A DNA stretch of 64,000 nt from GCA-2737725 sp033763995 (GCA_033763995.1 JANRJL010000002.1:1-64000); one strand, 5' to 3'; shown: positions 50,986 through 61,030, counted from the first letter of the stretch. Numbers and translations are program-made. The notes: generated by a model not told the origin, from the sequence alone.

Positions 50986-51875
50986 CCGGCCGCCTTCAGC
51001 GCTCGATCGACCGTCGACGTGGTTTCCGCCGCAGGCGGAACCAGAGGCAGGCGATACTCAACCCGGGGAATCAAGCCCATCTTCCAGGCCATGTATTTCA
51101 CGGGCACGGGGCTTGTCTCGAGAAACGCCGCGTCGTTAAGCGTCTTGAGCGCGGCGTGGCGGGCGGCGGCTTCCGACACATGTCCTGCGACGGCTTGATC
51201 GACGATCTCGCGCACGGCGCGCGGCATGACGTTGGCCAAGGCCACGATCAGGCCGCACGCGCCCTCGGGGATCATGTCCCAGGCAATCTCGGACAGCCCC
51301 ATGAAGACGCGGAACTCCCCGCCGAAGCGCGCGAGCGCCTGGCGCACGTAATCGCGATCGGCGTCCGATTGCTTCATGCCGACCACGTGCGGCGCTTGGG
51401 CCATGATCTCGGCCAAAGCGTCGAGGCCGAGCACGGAATTGGTGCGGCTGGAGATTTGATAAATCAATACCGGCTTGTCGGTCCGCCGGGCGATGTCCGT
51501 GTAATAAGCCACGAGACCGCGCTGGGTCGGCTTGGCGAACATGGGTGTGAGCACCAAGACCGCGTCGGCGCCCGCGCGTGTCGCGTGCTCGGTCAGTTCA
51601 GCCGTGTCGGCGTGGGATGCGGCACCCGTGGCTGCAATCACCGGCACGCGCCGTTGGGCGGCGGTGATCGCGGTTTCCAATAATTGCTTCCGTTCGGCAA
51701 TGGTCAGTGCCGTGGGCTCGCCCGATGTGCCCGCCACGAGAAGCCCCTGCGTGCCTTGGCTGATCTGCCAGTCAATGAACTTAGCGTAGGCGGCAAAATC
51801 AACGGCACCGTCACGAAACGGCGTGATGAGGGGCGTTACCGCGCCGCGGAGAAACTCGGCGGCCAAGCCGATCAT
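50976..51875 (-). CDS. dapA: 4-hydroxy-tetrahydrodipicolinate synthase or related DHDPS/NAL-family aldolase
   Basis: 299 residues, TIM barrel. LLVAGTSGEPTALTIAERKQLLE corresponds to the GTTGE block; LIYQISSRTNSVL has the catalytic Tyr and the SRT Arg; VVGMKQSDADRDYV carries the Schiff-base Lys. It condenses pyruvate with aspartate semialdehyde for lysine and peptidoglycan if it is true DapA. Differences from E. coli DapA (GTSGEP for GTTGES, Gln for Asn after Tyr) leave open another pyruvate aldolase. Not part of an amino-acid operon here. Confidence 0.78.
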   Translation of the reverse strand: MIGLAAEFLRGAVTPLITPFRDGAVDFAAYAKFIDWQISQGTQGLLVAGTSGEPTALTIAERKQLLETAITAAQRRVPVIAATGAASHADTAELTEHATRAGADAVLVLTPMFAKPTQRGLVAYYTDIARRTDKPVLIYQISSRTNSVLGLDALAEIMAQAPHVVGMKQSDADRDYVRQALARFGGEFRVFMGLSEIAWDMIPEGACGLIVALANVMPRAVREIVDQAVAGHVSEAAARHAALKTLNDAAFLETSPVPVKYMAWKMGLIPRVEYRLPLVPPAAETTSTVDRALKAAGLI

Positions 51876-51899
51876 GGGCGCGATGCAATCACGGTGCCG

Positions 51900-52403
51900 T
51901 CACGGTCCCGTACGCGGCGGCACGTCGTCTTCCGTGATCATGAACACGCCGGCGAAAAGCCCGGCCCCCACTAGGCCCACGGCCACCCACGACAATCCAC
52001 TGTCGAACAGATGGAGGTGCTGCTCGCCGGCCGGGCGATCGGGATCGTAGGACCACGCCGGGGTCGCGCCCACGCTGGCGGAGGCCGACCAGGCCCCGTC
52101 GAAATCCTTGGCGTTGATGCCGATATCCACCAAACGCGGCGCTTGAGTGTGCAGGCGCACACCCATGCCCGACATGCGGTAGGGCGTGGTCACGGCGAAG
52201 CCAAGCCTCGCTTGTGTATCGTCAGCCTTGGCGGCATGAAATGGCAGCCGTCCATAAACCATGGCCGAAGCGCCGCTGGACTGCCGCCAGCCTTGCATGG
52301 TGTTGCGGTCGAACAGGTCCCGCGCGCCGACGGGCGCGCTCAAGATCGCAGTCATGGCGCACATGGCAATCATTTGGCCCAGCCGTGTTCCAACGGAATT
52401 CAT
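51900..52403 (-). CDS. secreted/membrane protein of unknown function
   Basis: 167 residues from ATG 52403, with GAGGTGAG seven bases upstream. A signal peptide (MIAMCAMTAILSAPVGA) leads to a beta-rich region (YGRLPFHAAKADDTQARLGF and VTTPYRMSGMGVRLHTQ), and a second hydrophobic helix near residues 140-160 (WVAVGLVGAGLFAGVFMITE). I know no named family. It lies between leuC and dapA on the same strand, 51 bp downstream of leuC. Confidence 0.65.
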   Translation of the reverse strand: MNSVGTRLGQMIAMCAMTAILSAPVGARDLFDRNTMQGWRQSSGASAMVYGRLPFHAAKADDTQARLGFAVTTPYRMSGMGVRLHTQAPRLVDIGINAKDFDGAWSASASVGATPAWSYDPDRPAGEQHLHLFDSGLSWVAVGLVGAGLFAGVFMITEDDVPPRTGP

Positions 52404-52454
52404 GAGCTCACCTCGTTCAATGACCTTCGCGCGCATGGTGCCCGAGGCCGCGAC

Positions 52455-53858
52455 CTAATTCAACTCGCGCACGTCGACCAGATGACCGGCGATGCCCGCC
52501 GCCGCCGCCATGGCGGGGCTCATGAGGTGCGTGCGCCCACCTTTGCCTTGGCGGCCCTCGAAGTTGCGGTTGGAGGTGGCCGCGCAGCGCTCACCCGGTT
52601 GGAGGCGGTCGGGGTTCATGCCGACGCACATGGAGCAGCCGGGCTCGCGCCATTCAAACCCGGCCGCCGTGAACACATGGTCGAGGCCTTCTTGCTCGGC
52701 TTGTTTCTTCACGAGGCCCGAGCCTGGCACGATCATGCCGCGCACATGGGCCGCGAGTTTTTTGCCTTTAACGATGCCCGCCGCCGCGCGCAGGTCCTCG
52801 ATGCGGCTGTTGGTGCACGAGCCGATGAACACGCGGTCGATCTTCACGTCACTGAGCTTCTGGCCGGGCTTCAGGCCCATGTAGTCGAGTGAACGCGCCA
52901 CGGCCTTGCTCTTGTTGACATCGCTGAAGTCGCCGGGCGAGGGCACGACGGCGGTGATCGGCAGCGAATCCTCGGGGCTGGTGCCCCAGGTGACACGTGG
53001 GGCGATGGCGGCGGCATCGAACTTGATCTCCGTGTCGAAGACGGCACCGGCATCGCTGCTCAATTGCCGCCATGCCGCCACGGCCATGTCCCAATGCGGT
53101 CCTTTGGGCGCCATGGGCCGGCCCTTGAGATAGGCGAAGGTCACGTCGTCGGGGGCCACCATGCCGGTGCGGGCGCCGGCCTCGATGGTGAGATTGCACA
53201 AGGTCATGCGCCCTTCCATCGACAAGGCCCGCACGGCACTGCCGGCATATTCCACCGCGTGGCCGGTGCCGCCCGCCGTGCCGATGCGCGCGATAACCTC
53301 CAGCGCCATGTCCTTGGCCGTCACCCCCACGCCGAGCGTGCCCTCGAGCGACACGCGCATGGTCTTGGAACGTTTCATCACATGGCACTGGGTGGCCAGG
53401 ACATGTTCGATTTCCGAGGTGCCGATGCCGAAAGCCAGCGCGCCGAAAGCACCGTGGGTCGACGTGTGGGAATCCCCGCACACCAGGGTCGAGCCCGGCA
53501 ACGTCATGCCCTGCTCGGGCCCGATGACGTGAACGATGCCTTGGCGCTCGTCGGTCATGGGGATATACGGCATTCCAAAGGCGCGCGTGTTCTTGATCAA
53601 CGTGTCGAGCTGCAGCGCCGCTTCGGGATCGTCGATCTTGCGGGCACGGTCCGACGTGGTCGGCACGTTGTGATCGGGCACGGCCAGGGCGGCGCCCGCG
53701 CGATGGAGCTTGCGTTTGGCGCTGGCAAGGCCCTCGAAGGCCTGGGGGCTCGAGACTTCGTGCACCAAATGGCGATCGATATAGATGATGCAGTCGCCGT
53801 TGTCATAGCGATGCACCACATGGGCATCCCAAATCTTATCGTAGAGCGTGCGCGGCAT
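52455..53858 (-). CDS. leuC: 3-isopropylmalate dehydratase large subunit
   Basis: 467 residues, beginning MPRTLYDKIWDAHVVH, the standard LeuC start. The [4Fe-4S] ligands are the Cys in VFIGSCTNSRIEDLR and the pair in EPGCSMCVGMNPDRL. LVCGDSHTSTHGAFGALAFGIGTSEIEHVLATQ is fully conserved. It isomerises 2-isopropylmalate to 3-isopropylmalate with LeuD. No leuD follows; the gene downstream is a secreted protein, so the small subunit is encoded elsewhere. Confidence 0.96.
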   Translation of the reverse strand: MPRTLYDKIWDAHVVHRYDNGDCIIYIDRHLVHEVSSPQAFEGLASAKRKLHRAGAALAVPDHNVPTTSDRARKIDDPEAALQLDTLIKNTRAFGMPYIPMTDERQGIVHVIGPEQGMTLPGSTLVCGDSHTSTHGAFGALAFGIGTSEIEHVLATQCHVMKRSKTMRVSLEGTLGVGVTAKDMALEVIARIGTAGGTGHAVEYAGSAVRALSMEGRMTLCNLTIEAGARTGMVAPDDVTFAYLKGRPMAPKGPHWDMAVAAWRQLSSDAGAVFDTEIKFDAAAIAPRVTWGTSPEDSLPITAVVPSPGDFSDVNKSKAVARSLDYMGLKPGQKLSDVKIDRVFIGSCTNSRIEDLRAAAGIVKGKKLAAHVRGMIVPGSGLVKKQAEQEGLDHVFTAAGFEWREPGCSMCVGMNPDRLQPGERCAATSNRNFEGRQGKGGRTHLMSPAMAAAAGIAGHLVDVRELN

Positions 53859-54557
53859 GGGCGAGATCCAGTTTGGCTGTGTTCAGTGTGAATGATTCAT
53901 CGTCTGTAGCAAACCTCGTCGACCTTGACTCATCGGCCGAACGGTCAGCGACCCGATCCATCGCCGAACGATATAAGGCCCTTGGCAGCGGTGCGCCGGA
54001 GCGCGACGTGGATATCCTAGGGCCGCCTGATCCGCGCGCAAACAATTCGCGCGGCCGTCCTGTTCTCCTGAAATGGTTTTCCAACTTTGCGCGCAAGATT
54101 TCGCGCGGTGAATTTCGCCGCCCGCGACGTGGCTCAAACCCGCGAGTCTCGCGGCAAGGCGGTTGAGCCCGCGCGCCTTTTGTTGGTGCGCGACACGCGC
54201 AACGGTTGTTCATTACACCTGTTATCCCTGTTAATTCAGGAAGTATCGAAAAAGAACAGGGCGCGCCAAGGCCAAGTCCTTGGCCGAAAACGAATCTCGA
54301 AAGACCCTGATTCGATATCAGGTGATTCACGGCGCGGCTAACTCCTTGAAAAGTCGCATCACAATTGTGGCGGCCCGTTTCGCGGCGCGGCAAAAGTAGA
54401 GCAAGAACAGGCGACACACATCTGGTCTGGCGCGCATCGGGTTGGAAGAACCCAGAGCGCGCCTACGCCCGCACCGGCGGGCGAACACGAATTTTACCTC
54501 AACGCCGACGGCGCGAAAAGCAATGTGCGGCGTTATCCACGGAATTCACGCCCAGAA
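53859..54557. other. gene-free region between leuC and the TonB-dependent receptor
   Basis: 699 bp without a credible gene; the frames that stay open are Arg/Pro-rich and lack start signals. Present are a hairpin GGCCAAG/CTTGGCC at 54270-54285 and a small CCTG/CAGG hairpin near 54215-54240. No tRNA cloverleaf or terminator with a T-run was found. The right end lies behind the receptor's stop, and the left end should contain the leuC promoter. Confidence 0.5.
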
Positions 54558-57251
54558 TTAAGGCAGCGCGGCCTTGAGGCGCACGTAGAGCACGCGGCCG
54601 CGCGGATCGTGCACCTTGCTGTCGTAGCCGGCGTTGGTGAGCACGTCGGGCGGGTCGGTGTTGAAGAGGTTGAGCGCGCCCACCGTGAGCTTGACCTCGC
54701 GGCCATCGCCCAAGATCGGCAGTTCATGCCCGTACTGCAAGTCGAGAGTCGTTTGGCTCGCGATGCGGCGATTGGCGTTTTGGTCGTCGCGGTAGCGATC
54801 GACAAAGCGCACGAATGCCGAGGCGTTATGGCGGTCCCGTTGCCAGCCCAGCGAGGCCGTGGCGCGCCACTCCGGCAGCGAACGCGCAAACGTGCGGAAG
54901 TTGCGGTTACCCGCGACATTTCGCCGGGGCGCCGTGGGCGTGTCTTGAATAATGTAGCGGTCGATCCACGTGGCGTTGAGTCCCGCCGAGAAATCGCCCG
55001 CGCCGCCCCCAGACCAAGCCTGAGTGACTTCGAGGTCGAGGCCGTCGGTGAGCGCACGCGAGGCATTGATGTAGCCGGTGTCGATGCGCAGGATCTGCCC
55101 GCCGGCGCGGATGATGCGCGCATCGCGCGGGTCCGCGTCCACCAAGGCCTGGGCACCCTGTTTGACGATGATGTTGGCGTAGTCATAGCGCCAATAGTCC
55201 GCCGACACTGACAATCCTTCGCGTGGCGTGAGCGTGAGGCCCACATTGTACGTCTCGGCCTGCTCCGGCTTGAGGTGGGGCATGCCCAGCGTGCGCACGC
55301 CGCGAAAACCGCGCGTGCCGGTCAGCGGATCGACGATGTCTTCCAGCACCGTCTGCACGGAGAAGGTTTGAAACGTGGACGGTGCGCGAAAAGAAGTGCC
55401 GGCGGACGCACGCACGGCCAGCCACGCAGCGGGCGTCCACAGCAGCGCGATCTTCGGGTCCGTGGACTTAAGGCCGCCCCTGTAGCGTTCGTGACGCAGG
55501 GCGGTTTGCAGCTCCAGCGTCGGCAACACAAGCCCGCGCAGTTCGGCGAAGATCGCCGTGGCCCGCCGGGTGCCAGCAAAGTCCGGCCCGCCGATGAAGA
55601 ACATATAGTTCTCGCGGTTGAATTGCTCGTCCAAGTCGCCGACGACCCGCTCGCGCCGGACTTGCCCGCCAACGGCCAAGCCCCAGGGTCCGGCGGCCGT
55701 GTCGAACGCCTCGCCCGCGAGTGTGGCCTCCAGTGTCGTCAGGCGCGTGCGGTAGTCATAGGTGGCCGTGGAATTGAAGTCGGCGATGACACGCGGGTCG
55801 TTGGTGGTGGCGTCGCCAGGGCGACTGCGCGAGGCCGATCCGAAGGGATTGAAATACTGATTGTTGTTGGGACCGCCCCGCCCGGCCAGCGCCGCCAAAA
55901 AGCGGTCGCGCAGCGCGTTCTCGATGCCCACCAGGAAATCGTTGCGGCTATGGGTGGCCGCGACATCCCATGACCAATCAGCGATGCTGCCGCGCGCACC
56001 CACGACGCCTCGCCAAGTGTCGGACATATGCTTGACCATGCCGATGCCGGCGTCCGCTCCCAAGGGCCGGCCCAGGAACAAGACCGGCGTGCGAAAGACG
56101 TTGCCGGGGTTGTCGGCGGGAACGACCGGCGGATTGAGAATCGGAAAGGACGGCGAGGTGCCGCGCATGGACGCGCTCCACGCGTAGCCCGCCTCGGCAT
56201 ACACCGCGGCACGCTCGCTCACGTCGACCCTGCCCTCGGCGAAGGCGTTCCAGCGCCGCTCGCGCGGCACGAGATGGTAGTAGGGCGCGAAATCGAAGGT
56301 GCAGGTGCCCACGCGCCCACCGGAAATCCCCGCCGGCTGTTGCGTGCGCGGATTGGGGATGCCGCCCACGACGCCGCAGTCGGGATCGATGATCGGCAGG
56401 TTTTGCGCGAGGCCAAAGGGCAAATTGGGAAACGTCGGCGACGGCGCCAGCAGCACGAAGGAGCCTGGCTGACCGAAGGAGGAGAACGCCTTGCCCTTGG
56501 TGTAGTCGCGATCGGGGGCCGGGAGCCACGAGCGGCGCAAATAGCCGGCGGCCGCCATCACGTGCCAACGCTCGGCGCCGCGCCCGAGGATCGCCGAAGC
56601 GGTGACGTCGTCCTGAGAACTGTCGGCGGTGTTGGCATAGTCAAGTTGTGCTTCCGCACCCTGAAACGACGCCCGTGTGATGACGTTGGCCACGCCGGCG
56701 ATGGCGTCGGTGCCGTAGAGCGCGGCCGAACCATCTTTCAGGATTTCCATGCGTTCGAGGGCAATCAATGGCACCAGCGCGTTCATGTCGACGAAGGTCG
56801 AGCCGTCGTCGGCCACGCCGCCGGAAATGGTTTGGCGCCGGCCGTTGAGCAGCACCAAGGTGGCGTTGAGCCCCAGCCCGCGCAGATTGAAATTGGAAGT
56901 TCCGCCCGAAAGATTCTGCGTGAAGGGATCGAGGTTGAACTCGGAGCCGACATTTTCCGGGAGCACGCGCACGATGTCGGCGGCCATTGTCAACCCGGCC
57001 GCCGCGAAATCATCGGCGCCGATGACCTTCAACGGTGATGGGCTGGTGGCCGCCGCGCGCGGCAGGCGCGAGCCCGTCACAACCACTTCCTCGATCCGGC
57101 TGGATGTGGTTTCAACTTCGGCCGCCCGTGTCGCCGGGATCGCCACGATCCAGAGTCCGCAGGACAGCAGGGCCAAACAGCTACGCATCGCGGCTCTAAA
57201 TGACATTTTGGGGGAAGATCGGCGCGTTCTCGCGCGGGCCTTCATAGCCAT
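54558..57251 (-). CDS. TonB-dependent outer-membrane receptor
   Basis: 897 residues. Signal peptide (to about residue 44), TonB-box-like region IEEVVVTGSRLPRAA, plug domain (ADDFAAAGLTMAADIVRVLPE, FNLRGLGLNATLVLLNGRRQ, MEILKDGSAALYGTDAIAGVANVITR) and a C-terminal beta barrel ending KVHDPRGRVLYVRLKAALP with the terminal aromatic pattern. The IEEVVVTGSR start is characteristic of the Caulobacter/Sphingomonas expansion of receptors for diverse organics. No TonB, ExbB or binding protein is adjacent and no FecI/FecR-type extension is present. Confidence 0.93.
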   Translation of the reverse strand: MAMKARARTRRSSPKMSFRAAMRSCLALLSCGLWIVAIPATRAAEVETTSSRIEEVVVTGSRLPRAAATSPSPLKVIGADDFAAAGLTMAADIVRVLPENVGSEFNLDPFTQNLSGGTSNFNLRGLGLNATLVLLNGRRQTISGGVADDGSTFVDMNALVPLIALERMEILKDGSAALYGTDAIAGVANVITRASFQGAEAQLDYANTADSSQDDVTASAILGRGAERWHVMAAAGYLRRSWLPAPDRDYTKGKAFSSFGQPGSFVLLAPSPTFPNLPFGLAQNLPIIDPDCGVVGGIPNPRTQQPAGISGGRVGTCTFDFAPYYHLVPRERRWNAFAEGRVDVSERAAVYAEAGYAWSASMRGTSPSFPILNPPVVPADNPGNVFRTPVLFLGRPLGADAGIGMVKHMSDTWRGVVGARGSIADWSWDVAATHSRNDFLVGIENALRDRFLAALAGRGGPNNNQYFNPFGSASRSRPGDATTNDPRVIADFNSTATYDYRTRLTTLEATLAGEAFDTAAGPWGLAVGGQVRRERVVGDLDEQFNRENYMFFIGGPDFAGTRRATAIFAELRGLVLPTLELQTALRHERYRGGLKSTDPKIALLWTPAAWLAVRASAGTSFRAPSTFQTFSVQTVLEDIVDPLTGTRGFRGVRTLGMPHLKPEQAETYNVGLTLTPREGLSVSADYWRYDYANIIVKQGAQALVDADPRDARIIRAGGQILRIDTGYINASRALTDGLDLEVTQAWSGGGAGDFSAGLNATWIDRYIIQDTPTAPRRNVAGNRNFRTFARSLPEWRATASLGWQRDRHNASAFVRFVDRYRDDQNANRRIASQTTLDLQYGHELPILGDGREVKLTVGALNLFNTDPPDVLTNAGYDSKVHDPRGRVLYVRLKAALP

Positions 57252-57311
57252 ATTGACGGTGGGGTCAAGACCTCGTGCCGACGGCTAGCGCCGCGCTATC
57301 GCAAGCGCGTC

Positions 57312-57848
57312 TTATCCCGGCGGTGGCGGAATGCTCGGCACCCCGGCGCCGATGTCGAGCCAGCAGCGTTCACCCGCCGCGGCGAATTTGCCGCCGTGCT
57401 CCTTGCGCGCCAGCCGATCAAGAAACGCGCTGTAGATCACCACTCGCGGCGGATGGTCCGCGTCCGCCCGCAGCGGCAACAGGACGGCTTCGAACATGAC
57501 GCGCCGCGCCGCCGTCGTGGTGACGATGCCGTGTTGCAGCATGCCGCAGGGATGTTCGACGATGGTCTTGGCCACCGTAACGAGACGCGCGCGGGCCTCC
57601 TGATCCAGGTGGCCCCCGAAGACCTTGCCGGTGTCGTCGCGTTGCCAGCGCTCCACCAATTGCGTGCCCATGAATCGGATCAGCAGCCCGTCGTCGACGA
57701 TTTCATGAATGAAGGTCGAGGGCATCAACGCCGGCGGCGCATGATCGAGGTACGCCGAGGCCAGCGGCGCGAACCCGCCGGGCCCTCTCGGCAAGTGACG
57801 CCAATGGTCGAAAAACGCCCGGCAGTTACTGTCGGTGATCGTCAGCAC
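57312..57848 (-). CDS. PAS_5 (DUF1457)-type PAS-domain protein
   Basis: 178 residues if the GTG at 57848 is used (GAGGACT about 11 bases upstream). An in-frame ATG at 57914 is the alternative. CRAFFDHWRHLPRGPGGFAPLASAYLDHAPPAL, FIHEIVDDGLLIRFMGTQLVERW and TGKVFGGHLDQEARARLV are the PAS_5 landmarks, a family of single-PAS proteins frequent in alphaproteobacteria. It probably binds a small ligand; no output domain is present. It is divergent from the hydrolase-fold gene at 58024. Confidence 0.8.
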   Translation of the reverse strand: MLTITDSNCRAFFDHWRHLPRGPGGFAPLASAYLDHAPPALMPSTFIHEIVDDGLLIRFMGTQLVERWQRDDTGKVFGGHLDQEARARLVTVAKTIVEHPCGMLQHGIVTTTAARRVMFEAVLLPLRADADHPPRVVIYSAFLDRLARKEHGGKFAAAGERCWLDIGAGVPSIPPPPG

Positions 57849-58023
57849 GGATGTGTGAGTCCTCGCACGAGGCGGCTGCGGCCCCCCTGTGAACAGCCAT
57901 CTCCCCACGTTCATACTGCAGCTATGACGGCACGCGAACAATGGGCAAGGCACGGGTCGCATCGTAAGCTTAAGCACACACTGCGATTGTGGGATTGCGT
58001 CATTCTCAAATAGGCCGCGAGTC

Positions 58024-58872
58024 ATGAGCCAAAGCACATTGATGGACCGTCGTTTTGTGCGCATCGCCGAAGGCTTGGTGCACGTGCGCGAAGTCCCGGC
58101 CATGGACGCGCCGCGCCGTCCCCTCTATTTGATGCATCCCTCGCCCGCCTCGGCGCGTGGGCTGGAGCCCTTGCTGGCGGCCCTGCGCGCCAAGGGCGCG
58201 ACCCAACGCCTGATCGCGCCCGATACCCTGGGCAATGGCGATTCCGCGCCGCCCACACCCGAGCAACCCGACATTGCTTACTTCGCCGACAGCGTGCGCC
58301 GAGTGCTGGATGCCCTGAAGATCGACAAGGTCGACGTCTATGGCGCGCATACGGGCTGCCGCACGGCGGCGGAACTGGCCATCATCGCGCCTGACCGCGT
58401 CGGCAAAGTCATCTTCGACGGCATCGCCGAGTACGACCCGGAACTCAAGAAGCAAATCCTCACTCACTACGCCCCCGCGATGGAGCCCGACGACATGGGC
58501 CGTCATCTCGTATGGGCCTTCCATTTCGTGCGCGATCAGATTTTTCACTTCCCCTATTTCATGCGCGATCCCGCGCACAAAACCTTCCGCACCATGCCCA
58601 GCAACGAGCACTTGCACGCCCACACCGTCGACGTGCTCAAGGGGCTCACGACCTATCACAAAGCCTACCTGGCGGCGTTTCATTACGAACCGCGCCAGCG
58701 TCTGCCCCTGATCAAACACGACGTGTTGGTTCTCGAGGCCGACACGGAGCCGCCGCACCTCAAGTCCGCCGCCGCCGAGATGGCCGCGCTCGTGCCCGGC
58801 GCCAAGCTGGTCCGCACGAGCGACGGCGTCAACGGCAAGGCCGCCGCCATGGCGGCGTTCCTCGACGCCTAG
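58024..58872 (+). CDS. alpha/beta-hydrolase-fold protein with His at the nucleophile position (second paralog)
   Basis: 282 residues. It shares long blocks with the protein at 18431-19270: SPASARGLEPLL, APDTLGNGDSAPP, DKVDVYGAHTGCRTAAELAI, VIFDGIAEYD, HFPYFMRDP and LKGLTTYHKAYLAAFHY. The nucleophile elbow reads GAHTG, with His109 where hydrolases have Ser, Asp or Cys. The acid-strand region VLVLEADTEPPHLKSA is present; a terminal catalytic His is not clear. Function is unknown and may be non-hydrolytic. It starts six bases after an in-frame stop and is followed closely by the convergent TPR gene (2 bp). Confidence 0.82.
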   Translation: MSQSTLMDRRFVRIAEGLVHVREVPAMDAPRRPLYLMHPSPASARGLEPLLAALRAKGATQRLIAPDTLGNGDSAPPTPEQPDIAYFADSVRRVLDALKIDKVDVYGAHTGCRTAAELAIIAPDRVGKVIFDGIAEYDPELKKQILTHYAPAMEPDDMGRHLVWAFHFVRDQIFHFPYFMRDPAHKTFRTMPSNEHLHAHTVDVLKGLTTYHKAYLAAFHYEPRQRLPLIKHDVLVLEADTEPPHLKSAAAEMAALVPGAKLVRTSDGVNGKAAAMAAFLDA

Positions 58873-58874
58873 AG

Positions 58875-60638
58875 TCAAATTCGATCGAGGCTCGGTGGGG
58901 TTTGGCCCACCCAGGCTTTGGCGAACAACTTGGCGTACTCCCGCGCGCCCAGATCGTCGCCCGCAGCCTTGGAGGCTTGCACGAGCGCGTGCAAGGCCCA
59001 GCCATTGTTGGGAGCATCCAGCAAGCTGCGGCGCAGCACCTCGACGGCCTCCTTGGCGCGGCCGGCCTTGAGCAGGGCCACACCCAGCGACTGACGTGCC
59101 GGGTAGTACCAATACGCCGGCTCCATGTAGGGCAGTTCGTCCTGGCCTTTGACGGCGGCTTCCAACTCCACCACGGCCTCGGCCCAATCTCCCTCGGCCC
59201 CGGCGATGCGCGCGCTCAAGACATTCTCTGCCACTTGAAGAATCGCGCCGGCTGGCACGGCCGCGGCCTCGATGACGGTGAGGTCGGCGGTTTCCTGCAA
59301 CTTCACCAGCGCATTGAGTTCGCGCTTGGCCGCCTTGACGTCGCCCGCGATGGCCAGGGCCGAGCCCCGCACGAAATGCCACAAGCCTTTCATGTAAGGC
59401 ACGTCATCGCCCGGATCGGGCAACGCGAGAACGGCCTTCACGTCGCTGAACCGAACGTGAGCCAGATAGGGCGCGATGCCGATGGGCTGGGCCATGGGAA
59501 TGGCCCGCAGTTTGTCGGCTGGGATCGCGGCCATCAATTTGTCGGCCATGGCCAGCGACGTTTGGGCGTCGCCCGCGAACGCCGCCGACTCCAGCGCGAA
59601 GTGAATGTTGTGCGTGTAGTAGCCGTTCTTGTAGATCGGATCGGACTCGGCCTTGGCGAAGTACGCCTCGTCCGCCGCCACGGCGGCGATATTGGCGTCG
59701 AGCGAATCCTTGTAGCGGCCGCGCACGAAGTAGATGTGCGAGGGCATATGCACCATGTGACCGGCGCCGGGCATGAGCGCGCCCAAACGGTCAGCCGGCG
59801 CCTCGGCCTTCTCGGGCCACGCCGACTGCTCCATGACGTGGATATAATAGTGAATGGCGCCGGGATGGTTGGGGTGCTTGGCCAGCACGTCCTCGAGGAT
59901 CGGATGGGCTTTCGTCATGGCGCCGAGCGGTTCACGCCCGCCCCCCTGCCAATAGGCCCAGGGTGAGAGATCCATCGCCGCCTCGACGGTGAGCACGGCG
60001 ATATCGGCATCGGCCGGGAAGTCGGCCTGCACGCGGCTCATGGCATCGAAATAGGCCTGATCGAGATCGCCGCGCTCTGCGGCAGCGTCGGCCGAATATC
60101 TTTGAACGATAGCGTCGATCAACGCCTGTTCTTTCTTGCTGGCGCGGACTTTGAGTTGCCGCGCCTTGGCGACGGCGGCCAGAGCGGGCGCATTGGCCTC
60201 GGCCGGCATGGCGAAATTGATATTGGGGCCCAAGGCCAGGGCCTCGCCCCAGAAGCACATGGCGCACAGCGGGTCGATGGTTTGTGCCGTCTTGAAGGCG
60301 CGGATGGCTTCGGCATGATTGAAGCCATAGGTCAAACGCAAACCCTGGTCGAAATAGGCCTGGGCCTCGAGCTTGGTCGTGGTGACCTTGACGGATAAGT
60401 CACCCAAGCCAGGCCACAAGGGCGGTTGCGAAGATGCGGCAGGCGTGGGCGACGCGGCGGCCAGCTGCATGAACGCATTGGGCGCGCCGTCTTGGGTCTG
60501 GAACGGTTTGCAGATCCCGCGCGCAACGGCCGCCGGGTCGAACAACTCGGACACATCCTGCGCTTGGACCGCTGGGCCGCGCAGGACCGTGAGAGCCGAA
60601 GACAAAAGGAGGAACGCCAAGAAGCGAGAGGGACGCAT
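58875..60638 (-). CDS. secreted TPR-repeat protein
   Basis: 587 residues from ATG 60638. A signal peptide (MRPSRFLAFLLLSSALTVL to about residue 27) precedes multiple TPR-like helical pairs: AQAYFDQGLRLTYGFNHAEAIRAFKTAQ, CAMCFWGEALALGPNINFAM, HPNHPGAIHYYIHVMEQS, RQSLGVALLKAGRAKEAVEVLRRSLLDAPNN. The CAMCFWGEALALGPNIN and GAIHYYIHVMEQS segments recur in a family of bacterial tetratricopeptide proteins with no known activity. Probably periplasmic scaffolding. Upstream 392 bp are gene-free. Confidence 0.8.
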   Translation of the reverse strand: MRPSRFLAFLLLSSALTVLRGPAVQAQDVSELFDPAAVARGICKPFQTQDGAPNAFMQLAAASPTPAASSQPPLWPGLGDLSVKVTTTKLEAQAYFDQGLRLTYGFNHAEAIRAFKTAQTIDPLCAMCFWGEALALGPNINFAMPAEANAPALAAVAKARQLKVRASKKEQALIDAIVQRYSADAAAERGDLDQAYFDAMSRVQADFPADADIAVLTVEAAMDLSPWAYWQGGGREPLGAMTKAHPILEDVLAKHPNHPGAIHYYIHVMEQSAWPEKAEAPADRLGALMPGAGHMVHMPSHIYFVRGRYKDSLDANIAAVAADEAYFAKAESDPIYKNGYYTHNIHFALESAAFAGDAQTSLAMADKLMAAIPADKLRAIPMAQPIGIAPYLAHVRFSDVKAVLALPDPGDDVPYMKGLWHFVRGSALAIAGDVKAAKRELNALVKLQETADLTVIEAAAVPAGAILQVAENVLSARIAGAEGDWAEAVVELEAAVKGQDELPYMEPAYWYYPARQSLGVALLKAGRAKEAVEVLRRSLLDAPNNGWALHALVQASKAAGDDLGAREYAKLFAKAWVGQTPPSLDRI

Positions 60639-61030
60639 GTTTCGATCATCCTGAAGTTGCAAAGGGCGCGGACCATAGGCCCGCTTGCCCAGTGGTCAAC
60701 GCGCAAGAATGCAAGGCGGCAATGCGTGTTCCGATGCAACCCACGGCACGTCCGGCGCGTTAGGTGAGGTTTTCTACCGGCGTGGCGATTTAACCACATC
60801 CGCCGGGAACCTTCACCCTTGCCCGCCCCCCATCCTTGTCCTATGGCGTGCCACTAATGGCTGGGCCGGACTCCTTGAAATACCACGATTTTGCCCCATT
60901 TGCGCCCGAGGCTGGCCTTATCGCGACGCCAAGGTACAGCATCGATTCGGCATATGAATGAGAACGGCCTAAGATCGACTGATGCGAAACAAGGTCTGGC
61001 CGAGAAATAAATAAGGAAAGGAGACCCCCC
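60639..61030. other. gene-free divergent spacer
   Basis: 392 bp between the TPR gene and the four-Cys protein. It has no credible ORF. A good ribosome-binding site, AAAGGAG, ends at 61021 for the downstream gene. No strong inverted repeat was seen. Confidence 0.5.

Noticed and set aside
53836..54417. Open minus-strand frame upstream of leuC (193 codons)
   Set aside because: Arg/Pro-rich, overlaps the leuC start, lacks a ribosome site and any domain pattern; the region looks non-coding.
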